Positions 43,927 through 52,854 of a DNA stretch of 64,000 nucleotides are shown one piece after another (within the stretch, counting starts at the first letter, position 1; each line of letters opens with the position of its first letter). The position numbers and the translations under genes are program-made. The notes under the pieces were generated by a model. That model saw nothing but the letters and a program-made list of their open reading frames with translations. It did not search any database and had not been told where the DNA came from. The stretch is from positions 5,860,001-5,924,000 of the forward strand of contig NZ_CP108381.1 of assembly GCF_035956715.1 (NCBI RefSeq), read 5' to 3'. The DNA comes from Nocardia sp. NBC_01329. Lineage in GTDB: Bacteria; Actinomycetota; Actinomycetes; Mycobacteriales; Mycobacteriaceae.

Positions 43927-45018
43927 TTACAGCGGAGTCCGCATCAGTAGCACGTTGTACTGGCGGTGGACCGTCAGCAGGAAGTACAGGTCGCTACCGG
44001 TCTGGTAGGGGAAGATCATCGGCGCGTACGCCGTCGGCAGCGCGGCAGCCTCCAGCAGTACCCGGGGAGCACTCCACGGTCCTTCGGGCGCATCCGCGGT
44101 CCGCAGCACCACCGAGTTGAACGGATCGGTCGTCGTCATCACGAATTTGCGCAGATAGTCGTTCCACTGCACCGACAATTCGGCCACCCCGTCGACGATC
44201 GGCGCGGAAGCCTTGGCATCGTTGGGTTTCCAGCCGTGACCGTCCCAGTACTCGTAGGCGTCCAGATTCGCGATATCGGCTTCCCGGACCCGCGAGACGA
44301 ACCCGGGATGGTTACGGCCCGCCGGTGTGCCGTACCGGTACACGAACCCGGCGTTCTTCACGAACGCGTTCTGCTGGAACCGCTCGTGCCCATCTACATT
44401 CGCCCGCCGTGTATTCGGCAGCTGGGCCCAGGTGCGCCCGCCGTCGCCGGATGCCGCGAGAGTGGAGAAATTGGTGTTCCACCGACCGTGGTCACCCCAC
44501 TCCTTCACCGACATCATGCTCATGTACTGCACCCCGCCCACCGCGATACCGGCGGTGGGGATCAAACTGATCTCGATACCCGGAATCTTCGGGCTGGGCA
44601 GCGGATTCGGGACGGCCCCGTCGAAGACGATGCCCTGCGCCGGATCTTTGGTGTGGCTGTAGAACAGCACATTGCTGGTCCACGCCCATACGCTGCCGGC
44701 CAGCAGATTCGGGACCCCCAAGCCCGCGGAATCACCGAACGCGGTGAGCATGGTGCCGGCACCGTCGTCCCACATGACGCCGAGATCGGTGCCGAGCACA
44801 TTCACCTGCTGGGTCCGGTTGGGGCTGTCCATCCCCGTCACCTGATACACGGCCTGAGTGGGCCCCGGCAACGGCGGCAATCCGCGGGGCTCGCCGTTGA
44901 TACCGGGGATCGGATTCACATTGTTCGGATCCGCCGCCGCCGGACCGGCCAGAACGAGCGCGGCGACGGCACCGGCGACACCGGTACGTACGAGGACGGA
45001 CAGCGGACGGCGGCTCAT
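43927..45018 (-). CDS. Secreted DUF4185 protein (GH183-type, putative endo-D-arabinofuranase), copy 1
   Basis: The product has 363 residues with a clear signal peptide ending AGPAAA-D near residue 29. The mature part is a beta-propeller-type DUF4185 domain: VNVLGTDLGVMWDDGAG, GVPNLLAGSVWAWTSNVL, SPKIPGIEISLIPTAGIAVG, and the end TAYAPMIFPYQTGSDLYFL. Members of the family cleave mycobacterial D-arabinan (GH183). A close paralogue lies at 52855-53961. It could trim arabinogalactan made with AftD. Activity is inferred from the family. Confidence 0.85.
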   Translation of the reverse strand: MSRRPLSVLVRTGVAGAVAALVLAGPAAADPNNVNPIPGINGEPRGLPPLPGPTQAVYQVTGMDSPNRTQQVNVLGTDLGVMWDDGAGTMLTAFGDSAGLGVPNLLAGSVWAWTSNVLFYSHTKDPAQGIVFDGAVPNPLPSPKIPGIEISLIPTAGIAVGGVQYMSMMSVKEWGDHGRWNTNFSTLAASGDGGRTWAQLPNTRRANVDGHERFQQNAFVKNAGFVYRYGTPAGRNHPGFVSRVREADIANLDAYEYWDGHGWKPNDAKASAPIVDGVAELSVQWNDYLRKFVMTTTDPFNSVVLRTADAPEGPWSAPRVLLEAAALPTAYAPMIFPYQTGSDLYFLLTVHRQYNVLLMRTPL

Positions 45019-45100
45019 TCTCGATGTCCTCCTGCTGGGCGGGCGAGGTGGTTTCGGTCGCTCATCTTGCCATGCTGTGTCCTTCGGCGCTGTGAGCTCG

Positions 45101-45907
45101 CTATTGCCGTATGTAGGCCTCGATGCCGTCGAGGATCCTCGCGAGGCCGAACTCGAAGCCGTCGAGTGGTAGCTCGTCGGTGAGGTACGCCGGGTCCGCG
45201 AGCACTTCCGCTACCGCGTTCAGGTTGCGGGCGCGAAGTTGCTCGTCCAAGAACAGACGGATCGCGCGGATCGTCCGCTGTTGATCGGGATTCGTACGTC
45301 GCAGCGCTGCCGGGGCTGGAGTGTTGCGCTGTAGGTTGGCGCCGTACCGCGCGTGGCTGTCGAGGAGGTACGCACAGTTCAGCATCTGCTGTGCGGCCAT
45401 GCCGGTCGGCTCGAGGACGCTGATCAGAGCATCCAGCCATGCTGCGTTGTGCGGTGTCAGCGGGATGGTCGTCGGTGCGTCCAGCAGCCATGGACGCGAT
45501 AAGAAGCGGTGGAAGAGCTGACGCGACCACAGCCCGGCCGCGTCTCGCCAGTCACCGTTCGGCAGCACCGGCGGGTCGCCCCAGGCGCGGTCGGCCACGA
45601 GCGTGATCAGCTCATCTCTCGAGCTGATATAGCGGTACAGGGCGTTGGTGGTCACGCCGATACGACCGGCCACCTTGGGAAGCGAAGCCGCGGCGATGCC
45701 CTCGTCGTCGGCCAGTTGTGTCGCTACCGCCACGATCTCCTCGACTGTGTGCGCAGGCTTGGGACCGCGCCGCGGTCCGGTGCCGACGACACCCCAGGCC
45801 GCTGCCAGGCCGGGTGGTAACGCCTCACGGTCGGTGTCGGCGGACTCGATCCCCGGTGCGGCCTCGTCATCCGCTGCCGCGCCTCGGGGGCTCTTGGGTG
45901 GGGTCAC
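45101..45907 (-). CDS. TetR family regulator
   Basis: The product has about 268 residues. The start is set at a GTG behind GGAAGGAT; the frame is open to an ATG at 45952 but that codon sits inside the operator. The first 45 residues are polar. The HTH follows: TVEEIVAVATQLADDEGIAA and then GRIGVTTNALYRYISSRDEL. The C-terminal half is helical. It is divergent from a membrane-protein gene, with a palindrome at the boundary. Confidence 0.88.
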   Translation of the reverse strand: MTPPKSPRGAAADDEAAPGIESADTDREALPPGLAAAWGVVGTGPRRGPKPAHTVEEIVAVATQLADDEGIAAASLPKVAGRIGVTTNALYRYISSRDELITLVADRAWGDPPVLPNGDWRDAAGLWSRQLFHRFLSRPWLLDAPTTIPLTPHNAAWLDALISVLEPTGMAAQQMLNCAYLLDSHARYGANLQRNTPAPAALRRTNPDQQRTIRAIRLFLDEQLRARNLNAVAEVLADPAYLTDELPLDGFEFGLARILDGIEAYIRQ

Positions 45908-45950
45908 AGCGGGAATCCTTCCAGAGGGCGCATACAAAACAGTAGACGGC

Positions 45951-45975
45951 ATGCACAGTTAGTATTACTGTGCAT
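45951..45975. promoter_or_regulatory. 25-bp palindromic operator between the TetR and membrane-protein genes
   Basis: ATGCACAGT and ACTGTGCAT are exact reverse complements seven bases apart (spacer TAGTATT). The right arm ends four bases before the ATG of the membrane-protein gene. A TetR site repressing both genes is likely. Confidence 0.75.
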
Positions 45976-45978
45976 GGC

Positions 45979-46704
45979 ATGAACAGTGCGTTGCATACAC
46001 AGATAGAATTTCCGGATTCCGCTCGTCGCTGGGCAGGGGCTGCCGGGATCCTCGGCGCCGTCTTCGCGATGGCCGAGCTTCCGCTCTACTTCGTCGTGCC
46101 GTCGTGTGACCCCCCGAAGTGCAGCGTCGACACCGGCAGCCTCATGCCGGACTGGCTGATCCTCACCCGCACCCTGTTCAACTTTCTCGCCCTCACACTG
46201 TTCCTGGTCTTCATGACCGGCATCCGGCCACTGATCACGCGGGCAGACGCTCGCTACGAATGGTTCGGCGCCCTCGCCGGCACCGCCGGCGTAGCTTGGA
46301 CGATCTTCGACATGGTCGCCAAGGGCCTGGAGGGCGGCACCGCGATCAAGACCGCCGCCCGGATCGACCCGACCCGAACCGTTCCCACCTACCTGCTCTA
46401 CGGCACCATCAGCCACCTGATGCTGCTCGTCTTCGGTCTCGCCTTCGGGTACGCGGTCCTGCGCAGTCGCGCACTTCCGCGATGGATCGGCTGGTCCTCG
46501 TTCACGATCGCAGCCCTGCATCTCGCGGCTGTGCCGTCGATGTTCTTCGGCTACAACTCGTCGCAGTTCTACGCATCCAACGGATGGGGCGCGGTCGCCA
46601 TGTTCAACGGCTACGCGGCCATCTGGCTCGCGATCGTCGGTGTCGCGATCCTGGTGAAGAAGACGCCCCGCGACGTCGAACTCTCACTCACCGCTCGCAC
46701 ATGA
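45979..46704 (+). CDS. Multi-pass membrane protein divergent from the TetR gene
   Basis: The product has 241 residues with about six membrane helices (for example GAAGILGAVFAMAELPLYF and LTLFLVFMTGIRPLI). The layout resembles the DUF4386-type family, but I am not certain of the family. There is no recognised catalytic motif. The start is the ATG four bases after the operator; a GTG nine bases upstream is possible. It is probably the target of the neighbouring TetR. Confidence 0.8.
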   Translation: MNSALHTQIEFPDSARRWAGAAGILGAVFAMAELPLYFVVPSCDPPKCSVDTGSLMPDWLILTRTLFNFLALTLFLVFMTGIRPLITRADARYEWFGALAGTAGVAWTIFDMVAKGLEGGTAIKTAARIDPTRTVPTYLLYGTISHLMLLVFGLAFGYAVLRSRALPRWIGWSSFTIAALHLAAVPSMFFGYNSSQFYASNGWGAVAMFNGYAAIWLAIVGVAILVKKTPRDVELSLTART

Positions 46705-46790
46705 TCGGCCGTGTGGGGTCGACCGAGTAGGCCCGGGCCACGGTGTGTCACCGTGGCCCGGGGCCACGACAGTGTCCGGCAGTGCAGGAC

Positions 46791-48626
46791 TCAGAACGCC
46801 GCTTCGTCCAGCTCCATGATGTCGTTGTCGAGGTTCGACAGGACGGTGCGGGTGGCGGTCAGTTCCGGCAGGATATTGCGGGCGAAGAACTGTGCCACGG
46901 CCACCTTGCCCTGGTAGAAGCTCTTGTCCGCGCCATCGGCGCCCGCGTCGAGAGCTGCCCCGGCGATTTCGGCGTGCCGCAGCAGCTGCCAGCCGATGAG
47001 TAGATCGCCGACCGAGAGCAGGAAGCGCACCGAACCGAGGCCGACCTTGTACAGCTCGTCGGTCTGCTCCTGCGCACCCATCAGGTGCCCGGTGAGGGTG
47101 GCGGCCATGGCCTGCACATCCTCGAGCGCGGTGGCCAGCAGTTTCCGCTCACCCTTGAGGCGGCCGTTGCCCGCCTCGGAGTCGATGAACTGCTGGATCT
47201 GGCCGGCCACGTGTGCCAGTGCCACACCGCGGTCGCGGGCGATCTTACGGAAGAAGAAATCCTGCGCCTGGATCGCGGTGGTGCCCTCGTACAGCGAGTC
47301 GATCTTCGCGTCGCGGATGTACTGCTCGATCGGATAGTCCTGCAGGAAACCGGAGCCGCCCAGGGTCTGCAGCGATTCGGTCAGGTACTGGTAGGCCCGT
47401 TCCGAGCCGACACCCTTGACGATCGGCAGCAGCAGGTCGTTGACGCGGGCGGCGGTATCGGCGTCCGCGCCGGAGACGGCAGCCGCGATATCGGCGTCCT
47501 GGTGGGCCGCGGTGTAGAGGTACACCGCGCGTAGGCCTTCCGCGTAGGCCTTCTGGGTGGCCAGGCTGCGGCGCACATCCGGGTGGTGGGTGATGCTGAC
47601 GCGCGGCGCGGTCTTATCGGTCATCTTGGTCAGGTCGGCTCCCTGGACCCGCTGTTTGGCGTAGTCGAGGGCGTTCAGGTAGCCGGTCGACAGGGTGGCG
47701 ATCGCCTTGGTGCCGACCATCATCCGCGCGTGCTCGATGACGTCGAACATCTGCGCGATGCCCTGGTGGACCTCGCCGACGAGCCAGCCCTGGGCGGGGA
47801 CGCCGTGACCGCCGAAGGTGACCTCACAGGTGGCCGAGACCTTCAGGCCCATCTTGTGCTCGACATTGGTGACGAAGACGCCGTTGCGGTCGCCGAGTTC
47901 GCCGGTCTCGTGGTCGAAGTGGAACTTCGGTACGAAGAACAGCGACAGGCCTTTGGTGCCCGGGCCCGCGCCCTCGGGGCGGGCGAGCACCAGGTGCATG
48001 ATGTTCGGGAACAGGTCGTCGGAGTCGGCCGAGGTGATGAAGCGCTTCACGCCCTCGATATGCCAGGAGCCGTCCTCCTGCTGGACCGCTTTGGTGCGGC
48101 CGGCGCCCACATCGGAGCCGGCGTCGGGCTCGGTGAGCACCATGGTGGCGCCCCAGCCCTGCTCGACGGCGATCTTGGCCCACTTCTTCTGCTCTTCGGT
48201 GGCGTTGTTGTAGAAGATATTGGCGAAACCGGGGCCGGCGGCGTACATGAAGGCCGCGGGCTGGGCGCCCAGGACCAGTTCGGCGATGGCCCAGTAGGCG
48301 GCGCGGGGGACGTCGATACCGCCGAGTTCGGGGTCGACGGCGTAGGAGTCCCAGCCGCCTTCCTGCAGGGTGCGGTAGCTCTTCTTGAACGATTCGGGGA
48401 TGGAGATCGTATGAGTCTCTGGGTCGAAGACCGGGGGGTTGCGGTCGGCGTCGGCGAAGGATTCGCCCAGCGGCCCCTCGGCAAGGCGACGGACTTCGTT
48501 CAGCATCTCCTTGACGGTGTCGGCGTCCAGATCGCCGTACGCGCCGGATTCGAGGATGCTGCCGAGGCCGAGTACCTCGAAGAGGTTGAACTCCAGGTCG
48601 CGGACGTTGCTCTTGTAATGACCCAT
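46791..48626 (-). CDS. fadE5: Acyl-CoA dehydrogenase FadE5
   Basis: The product has 611 residues, equal to FadE5 of M. tuberculosis (Rv0244c). The start ATG opens MGHYKSNVRDLEFNLFEVLG; the longer frame upstream is not used. It has the FAD-binding MVLTEPDAGSDVGAGRTKAV and the catalytic-base region SLYEGTTAIQAQDFFFRKI. FadE5 dehydrogenates acyl-CoAs over a broad range of chain lengths in the first step of beta-oxidation. Upstream are two TTAC...GTAA sites shared with fabG4/fadA2. In M. tuberculosis it directly follows fadA2; here 14 kb lie between. Confidence 0.95.
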   Translation of the reverse strand: MGHYKSNVRDLEFNLFEVLGLGSILESGAYGDLDADTVKEMLNEVRRLAEGPLGESFADADRNPPVFDPETHTISIPESFKKSYRTLQEGGWDSYAVDPELGGIDVPRAAYWAIAELVLGAQPAAFMYAAGPGFANIFYNNATEEQKKWAKIAVEQGWGATMVLTEPDAGSDVGAGRTKAVQQEDGSWHIEGVKRFITSADSDDLFPNIMHLVLARPEGAGPGTKGLSLFFVPKFHFDHETGELGDRNGVFVTNVEHKMGLKVSATCEVTFGGHGVPAQGWLVGEVHQGIAQMFDVIEHARMMVGTKAIATLSTGYLNALDYAKQRVQGADLTKMTDKTAPRVSITHHPDVRRSLATQKAYAEGLRAVYLYTAAHQDADIAAAVSGADADTAARVNDLLLPIVKGVGSERAYQYLTESLQTLGGSGFLQDYPIEQYIRDAKIDSLYEGTTAIQAQDFFFRKIARDRGVALAHVAGQIQQFIDSEAGNGRLKGERKLLATALEDVQAMAATLTGHLMGAQEQTDELYKVGLGSVRFLLSVGDLLIGWQLLRHAEIAGAALDAGADGADKSFYQGKVAVAQFFARNILPELTATRTVLSNLDNDIMELDEAAF

Positions 48627-48980
48627 TGTGATACTCACTCTCCGTTGAGTCGGGTGCGGTCGGTGTGGATACCGTTCCCGCCCGTCGGTTGCCGTCGGGT
48701 AGCTGACGCGTAACGACAGGCTACTCACGGGTAACTTATTGATTATATTACCGGCGAGTAAGGCGCTCGGCAAAGGGTCCCGCCGCATTGTGACGCGAAA
48801 AACAGACACCTGGGCTCACACCAGCGGTTTCGGGCCGCTCTCGACCACCGCGCGGCAGGCCTGCTCAGCCTGCTCGATGATCTGGGGATCATCTACACCC
48901 ACTGGACCAGCTCGCCGTGTCGCCGAGAGCATCGAAGCCCCGCGCATCGATGAGCTGATCCAGACCGACAACGGAGAACG
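48627..48980. other. Intergenic region between fadE5 and the beta-lactamase gene
   Basis: A 354-base gap. The fadE5-proximal part holds the regulatory sites listed separately. The rest carries no gene that I can support. A frame at about 48810-48900 reads protein-like (LLSLLDDLGIIYTHW) but has no start or family match and may be a remnant. Confidence 0.4.
48721..48761. promoter_or_regulatory. Two diverged TTACTCCGGAGTAA-type sites upstream of fadE5
   Basis: CTACTCACGGGTAA (48721-48734) and TTACCGGCGAGTAA (48748-48761) each match the fabG4/fadA2 palindrome core at ten positions of 14. An A+T-rich 13-base spacer (CTTATTGATTATA) separates them. The first site is 95 bases from the fadE5 start. 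Confidence 0.6.
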
Positions 48981-49937
48981 TCAGCCGGCCGGGCTGATCC
49001 CGAGCGCTTCCACGGCGGCCCGGGCGGCGGCGGCCACAAGAGCATTGTCCGGCTCGGCGTCCTGCTCGGATTTGGTGGTGAGCACCGCGATGACGAGCGG
49101 GGCGTGTCCCGGCGGCCAGGCTATGGCGACGTCGAGAGCGGAACCGTAGGCCGGGGACCCGGTCTTGTTGCCGACGGTCCAGCCGCCGGGCAGCCCCGCT
49201 CGAATGCGATTACCGCCGGTCTGGCTGGCGACGAGCCACGCGGCCAATTGCGCGCGTTCGGGTTCGGCGAGGCTGTCGCCGACGACGAGTGCGCGATAGT
49301 CGGCGGCCAGCGCCGCGGGTGTGGTCGTGTCGCGTTCATCGCCGGGGATCGCGGTGTTCAGCTCGGTTTCCCAGCGGTCCAAGCGCGAGGTGTTGTCACC
49401 GAGGGTGCGGAGGAACGCGGTGAAGCCCGCGGGTCCGTCGAGGAGTTTCAGGATCTGATTTCCGGCCGTGTTGTCGGAGACCGTGATGGCGGCCTCGCAC
49501 AGGGCGGCAACCGTCATCCCGGTATCGACATGCTGCTCGGTCACCGGCGAGTTCTCGACGAGATCGGTGCGTGGATACCGGATCAGCCGGTCGAAGAAAC
49601 CCGACGACAGCGGATGCTCGTGCAGCAGGGCACCGCAGGCGAGCCCCTTGAACGTGGAAGCCATCGGGAAGCGCTCGCCGTCCCGATAGGCGACGCTGCG
49701 GCCATCGGCGGTATCGAGCGCGAACACGCCCAGCCGCGCACCGTGTGCCGCTTCCAGATCGGCCAGCTGCTGTGTCGATACGACTTGCGTGGTGGTACCC
49801 AGAGGTGCGGACGCGACCGAGGTGCCGGGGTCGGCATCGCATGCGGTGGCCGCCGAGAGCGCCGACACCGCCAAGGCGGCGGCAGCGAACCGGCGGCGAT
49901 CGAATCTGACGAGCTGAACGAGTGCGGAGAATTTCAC
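48981..49937 (-). CDS. bla: Class A beta-lactamase
   Basis: The product has 318 residues. An N-terminal hydrophobic signal with a possible lipobox Cys33 (ATAC) is followed by the full class A set. These are the nucleophile S94-T-F-K97, S154-D-N156, E192-L-N194, and K258-T-G260. All four elements are intact, so an active penicillinase is likely; related Nocardia enzymes include FAR-1 and AST-1. It has no adjacent regulator of the AmpR or BlaR type. The gene is convergent to none and stands alone. Clinical spectrum cannot be read from the sequence. Confidence 0.94.
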   Translation of the reverse strand: MKFSALVQLVRFDRRRFAAAALAVSALSAATACDADPGTSVASAPLGTTTQVVSTQQLADLEAAHGARLGVFALDTADGRSVAYRDGERFPMASTFKGLACGALLHEHPLSSGFFDRLIRYPRTDLVENSPVTEQHVDTGMTVAALCEAAITVSDNTAGNQILKLLDGPAGFTAFLRTLGDNTSRLDRWETELNTAIPGDERDTTTPAALAADYRALVVGDSLAEPERAQLAAWLVASQTGGNRIRAGLPGGWTVGNKTGSPAYGSALDVAIAWPPGHAPLVIAVLTTKSEQDAEPDNALVAAAARAAVEALGISPAG

Positions 49938-50146
49938 CGCCGCAGCACATCACCACTTCAGCAGGTGAGACCAATACTCAATCTCTCCGCGGACGAGTCG
50001 GACTCGGTATCGTCGCAGTTCACCCGGGGCGAACCGCGCCCGAAAGCGCTCCACTCGCCCGCAATGCCCGTAGCACCATACATTCGCCGCCGCCGCGTGC
50101 GGATCGTCGCCGGGGTCCGCCCCACCGCGCCCGGCTAGGGTGGGGC

Positions 50147-50749
50147 GTGCGGATCGAGACGAACTCAGGGCCCGCCGAGGCCGAGATCGACTACCCGGAT
50201 ACTCCGGCGTTCCTGCTGGTCTTCACCCATGGTGCGGGCGGCGGTGTGGACTCCGCGGATATCCTGACGGTGCGCGATACCGCATTGGCCGCCGGTGGGG
50301 TGGTGGCCCGGGTCCTGCAGCCCTACCGTGTCGCCGGGCGCCGTGCACCCGGTAAACCCGAGCCGCAGGACCGGGCCTGGGTGGAAGTGGTCGCTGCGCT
50401 GCGATCGCGGACCGGACCGGAACTGCCGCTGGTACAGGGCGGGCGTAGCAACGGCGCGCGGGTGGCGTGTCGGACGGCGACAGAACTCGGCGCGCGCGGG
50501 GTGGTCGCCCTCTCGTTCCCGCTGCACCCGCCCGGTAAGCCGGAGAAATCCCGCCGCGACGAACTGCTGGCCGCAGGCGATGCCGAGGTAGTGGTGATCA
50601 ACGGCGGTAGCGACCCGTTCGGAATCCCGGACGCCGGGGACGCGGCCGAAGTGCGGGTGATAGCGGGGCAGCCGCATGCCTTCCGGAAGGGTTTCGACAC
50701 CATCGCCGAAACCCTCGCGCCCTGGTTCCGGCAGTGGAGTTCTCGATAG
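50147..50749 (+). CDS. Alpha/beta hydrolase family protein (KANL3/TEX30-like)
   Basis: The product has 200 residues with a GTG start. It shows the alpha/beta hydrolase order: FLLVFTHGAGGGVDSADI (oxyanion area), the nucleophile elbow PLVQGGRSNGARVA with Ser, GVVALSFPLHPPGKPEKSR, a VVINGGSDPFG acid region, and the His in VIAGQPHAFRKGF. This small hydrolase type is widespread; the substrate is unknown. The longer frame upstream is not used because it crosses the beta-lactamase leader. Confidence 0.78.
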   Translation: MRIETNSGPAEAEIDYPDTPAFLLVFTHGAGGGVDSADILTVRDTALAAGGVVARVLQPYRVAGRRAPGKPEPQDRAWVEVVAALRSRTGPELPLVQGGRSNGARVACRTATELGARGVVALSFPLHPPGKPEKSRRDELLAAGDAEVVVINGGSDPFGIPDAGDAAEVRVIAGQPHAFRKGFDTIAETLAPWFRQWSSR

Positions 50750-50801
50750 GACCCCGCGGGCGGTCCGGACCGGACTTCGCTCCGCCGTCGTCGGACCCGC
50801 G

Positions 50802-51467
50802 CTACCGCTCCCGCGTGGATTTCGTCGCCACGACCAGGGCGTCGATCGCATCCCCGCTCTCGGTCGGGCGCAGTACCTCTCGGGCTGTGTCGATGTCGAG
50901 CCCGGAATCGGTGCCCAGATCGGCCACCACGTCCTCGGCGGTGAAGAGGACCGCCGGATCCTGGGGACCCCCGTACCCCCGCGCCGGGTTCTCGCTGTGA
51001 TGGCCGAGGACCAGGAGCATCCCTCCGGGAGCGAGCGAATCGGCGGCCCGCCGTAGCAATCTCCGGCGCTCGGGCGCCGGAAGATGCAGGAATACCAGCA
51101 GGATCAGTTCCCACGGGCCGCCGATGTCGAGCGCGGGATCGGTGAGATCCTGGCACTGCCAGGTGATCCGTTCCCGGATCGACCGGGTCAGCCGGGTCGC
51201 CACCGTACGTCCCTTGTCGATGCCGGCCTGCGAGAAATCGATACCGTGCACCCGCCAGCCGTGCGTGGCCAGCCACAGCGCGTTCCGCCCCTCCCCGCAG
51301 GCCAGGTCCAGTGCGCGGGGTAGTTCGGGCACCTCGCCGTCGGGTCCGGGCCGGCGTGGCACGCGCCGCTCCAGACCGTGCACGAACTCCACGACCGTGT
51401 TGTTCGGGGGCGCACCCCACACCAGTTCGCTCTGCACGTAGCGCGCATCCCATTCGGCCGCCTTCAT
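50802..51467 (-). CDS. SAM-dependent methyltransferase (TehB/thiopurine type)
   Basis: The product has 221 residues. The start ATG opens MKAAEWDARYVQSELVWG, a typical beginning of this family. Motif I is LDLACGEGRNALWLATHG, motif II GIDFSQAGIDKG, then LILLVFLHLPAPERRRLLRR. The acceptor is unknown; close families act on tellurite, thiols or small acids. It is convergent with the alpha/beta hydrolase gene. Confidence 0.86.
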   Translation of the reverse strand: MKAAEWDARYVQSELVWGAPPNNTVVEFVHGLERRVPRRPGPDGEVPELPRALDLACGEGRNALWLATHGWRVHGIDFSQAGIDKGRTVATRLTRSIRERITWQCQDLTDPALDIGGPWELILLVFLHLPAPERRRLLRRAADSLAPGGMLLVLGHHSENPARGYGGPQDPAVLFTAEDVVADLGTDSGLDIDTAREVLRPTESGDAIDALVVATKSTRER

Positions 51468-51502
51468 ACGGCCCAGTGTATGGATGCGGCCGGGTCGCGG
51501 GT

Positions 51503-52759
51503 TCAGCCCGCGTCGGTTTCGGGCAGCCAGTGCACCGGTGTGGTTTCGCGGATATGGATGAGCGCGTCGAACGCGGCGCGCAGCGATTCCACCCGGAAGC
51601 GCGCTTCCTCGTCCCGGGCCGGGTCGTATATGCCGCTGATCACCCGGAGTTGGGCGGGTGCCGATGTCCAAGCCCGGACCTCGGCGGGGATTTCGTCGCC
51701 GAAGACGACGAACCAGGCGGGTAGATCGACGGTGCCGAAGGTGGCGTCGGCCAGTTCGGGATGCGGAACCGGTGCGTGCGTTGTTCCGAGGTCACCGTGG
51801 TGGAAACCTATCCCTACCGACCGATAGGCCGGACCGAAACGTGCGCGCAGATGGCTGCCCTCGGTCCGCATCCGCGCTGCCGCGGTGCCTCCGACAGCAG
51901 GGTCGGTCGCGGCGGTGTGGGCGATCCCATCCCAGTAGACGATCCGCGCACCGGTGTGCTCGTAGTGGTCGATCAGGGTCTGTGCCGGCGCCGGTTCGCC
52001 GCCGCCGAAGCCGCCACGCCCGGCCACGCTGTGCTCATGGAAATCCACGATCGAGCGGAGGAGTCCGAGCGCGGTGGCGAATTCGGCGGTAGCGCCGGGA
52101 TCCGCCGATCGGGGCAGCGACTTCAGTAGCGCGAGCGCGTCCCGGGCGTCTTCGGCGAAGGGGCGACCCGGATGTATGCCCTGGTGATGTTGTACATGCT
52201 CGTCGATCCGGTGCGCGGTGCGGATCGGGGTCAGCTTCGACTCCAGTTCCGCCAGTCGCGTCGGCGCCCAGCGGCGCGTGTAGGTGAGGACGTCGTCGTA
52301 GTCGGCGGGTTCGGCCGCCGGGGGTTGCACACCGATGATGCCGACCTGGTCATCGGGATGTTCGAGATTGTGAGCCCGAATCCATTCGAGGGTCGCCACA
52401 GCGTCGCCGGTACGCCAGGGCCGCCACGCGCCGGCGAGTGCGGCGAGCGGATCACCTCCGGTGCGCACGTAGGCGTCGAGCCGGGCGCCTGATCGGGCGT
52501 TGTCCTGGATGGCCAGGGTCCGGAAACCGTGTTCGGTGACCAGTGCCCGGAAGATTCGGTCCCGGACGCCGTAGGTCTGCCGGGAGAAGCGGGTGGATTC
52601 ACCGAGCCCGACCACCGTGGCCGTGGCCAGGCGGTCGGTCAGTTTCCGCAGATCCGGTCCGGTATCGGTGGAATCGGTGCCGAGTATGGGCTGCGCCGCG
52701 CTGCGCAGCCACTCGTGCACCGGCTCGCTGGTGCCGGTCGAGGTCGAGGTGGTCGTCAC
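51503..52759 (-). CDS. Erythromycin esterase family protein, catalytic positions changed
   Basis: The product has 418 residues and matches the Ere fold (PF05139): VVGLGESTRFSRQTYGVRDR at residues 49-68, GFRTLAIQDNARSG at 78-91, and the late WDGIAHTA segment. In EreB the catalytic set includes Glu43, His46 and Glu74 with spacing of 3 and 28. Here the corresponding residues are Glu54, Arg57 and Gln85, so two are lost. The protein may not hydrolyse macrolides and could have another function. It is located downstream of a DUF4185 gene without overlap. Confidence 0.84.
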   Translation of the reverse strand: MTTTSTSTGTSEPVHEWLRSAAQPILGTDSTDTGPDLRKLTDRLATATVVGLGESTRFSRQTYGVRDRIFRALVTEHGFRTLAIQDNARSGARLDAYVRTGGDPLAALAGAWRPWRTGDAVATLEWIRAHNLEHPDDQVGIIGVQPPAAEPADYDDVLTYTRRWAPTRLAELESKLTPIRTAHRIDEHVQHHQGIHPGRPFAEDARDALALLKSLPRSADPGATAEFATALGLLRSIVDFHEHSVAGRGGFGGGEPAPAQTLIDHYEHTGARIVYWDGIAHTAATDPAVGGTAAARMRTEGSHLRARFGPAYRSVGIGFHHGDLGTTHAPVPHPELADATFGTVDLPAWFVVFGDEIPAEVRAWTSAPAQLRVISGIYDPARDEEARFRVESLRAAFDALIHIRETTPVHWLPETDAG

Positions 52760-52854
52760 GAGGACTCCTGGTGTCTGGAGCGGGTATCGCGGACCAGCCT
52801 CTTACCTCAATCATTGTTCAGGTCAAGCCGTGGATATGCGCCGAACCGGGAATC

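Noticed and set aside
48785..48980. A protein-like frame (LLSLLDDLGIIYTHW) between fadE5 and the beta-lactamase gene
   Set aside because: No start, no family identification and too short; recorded only as a possible remnant.
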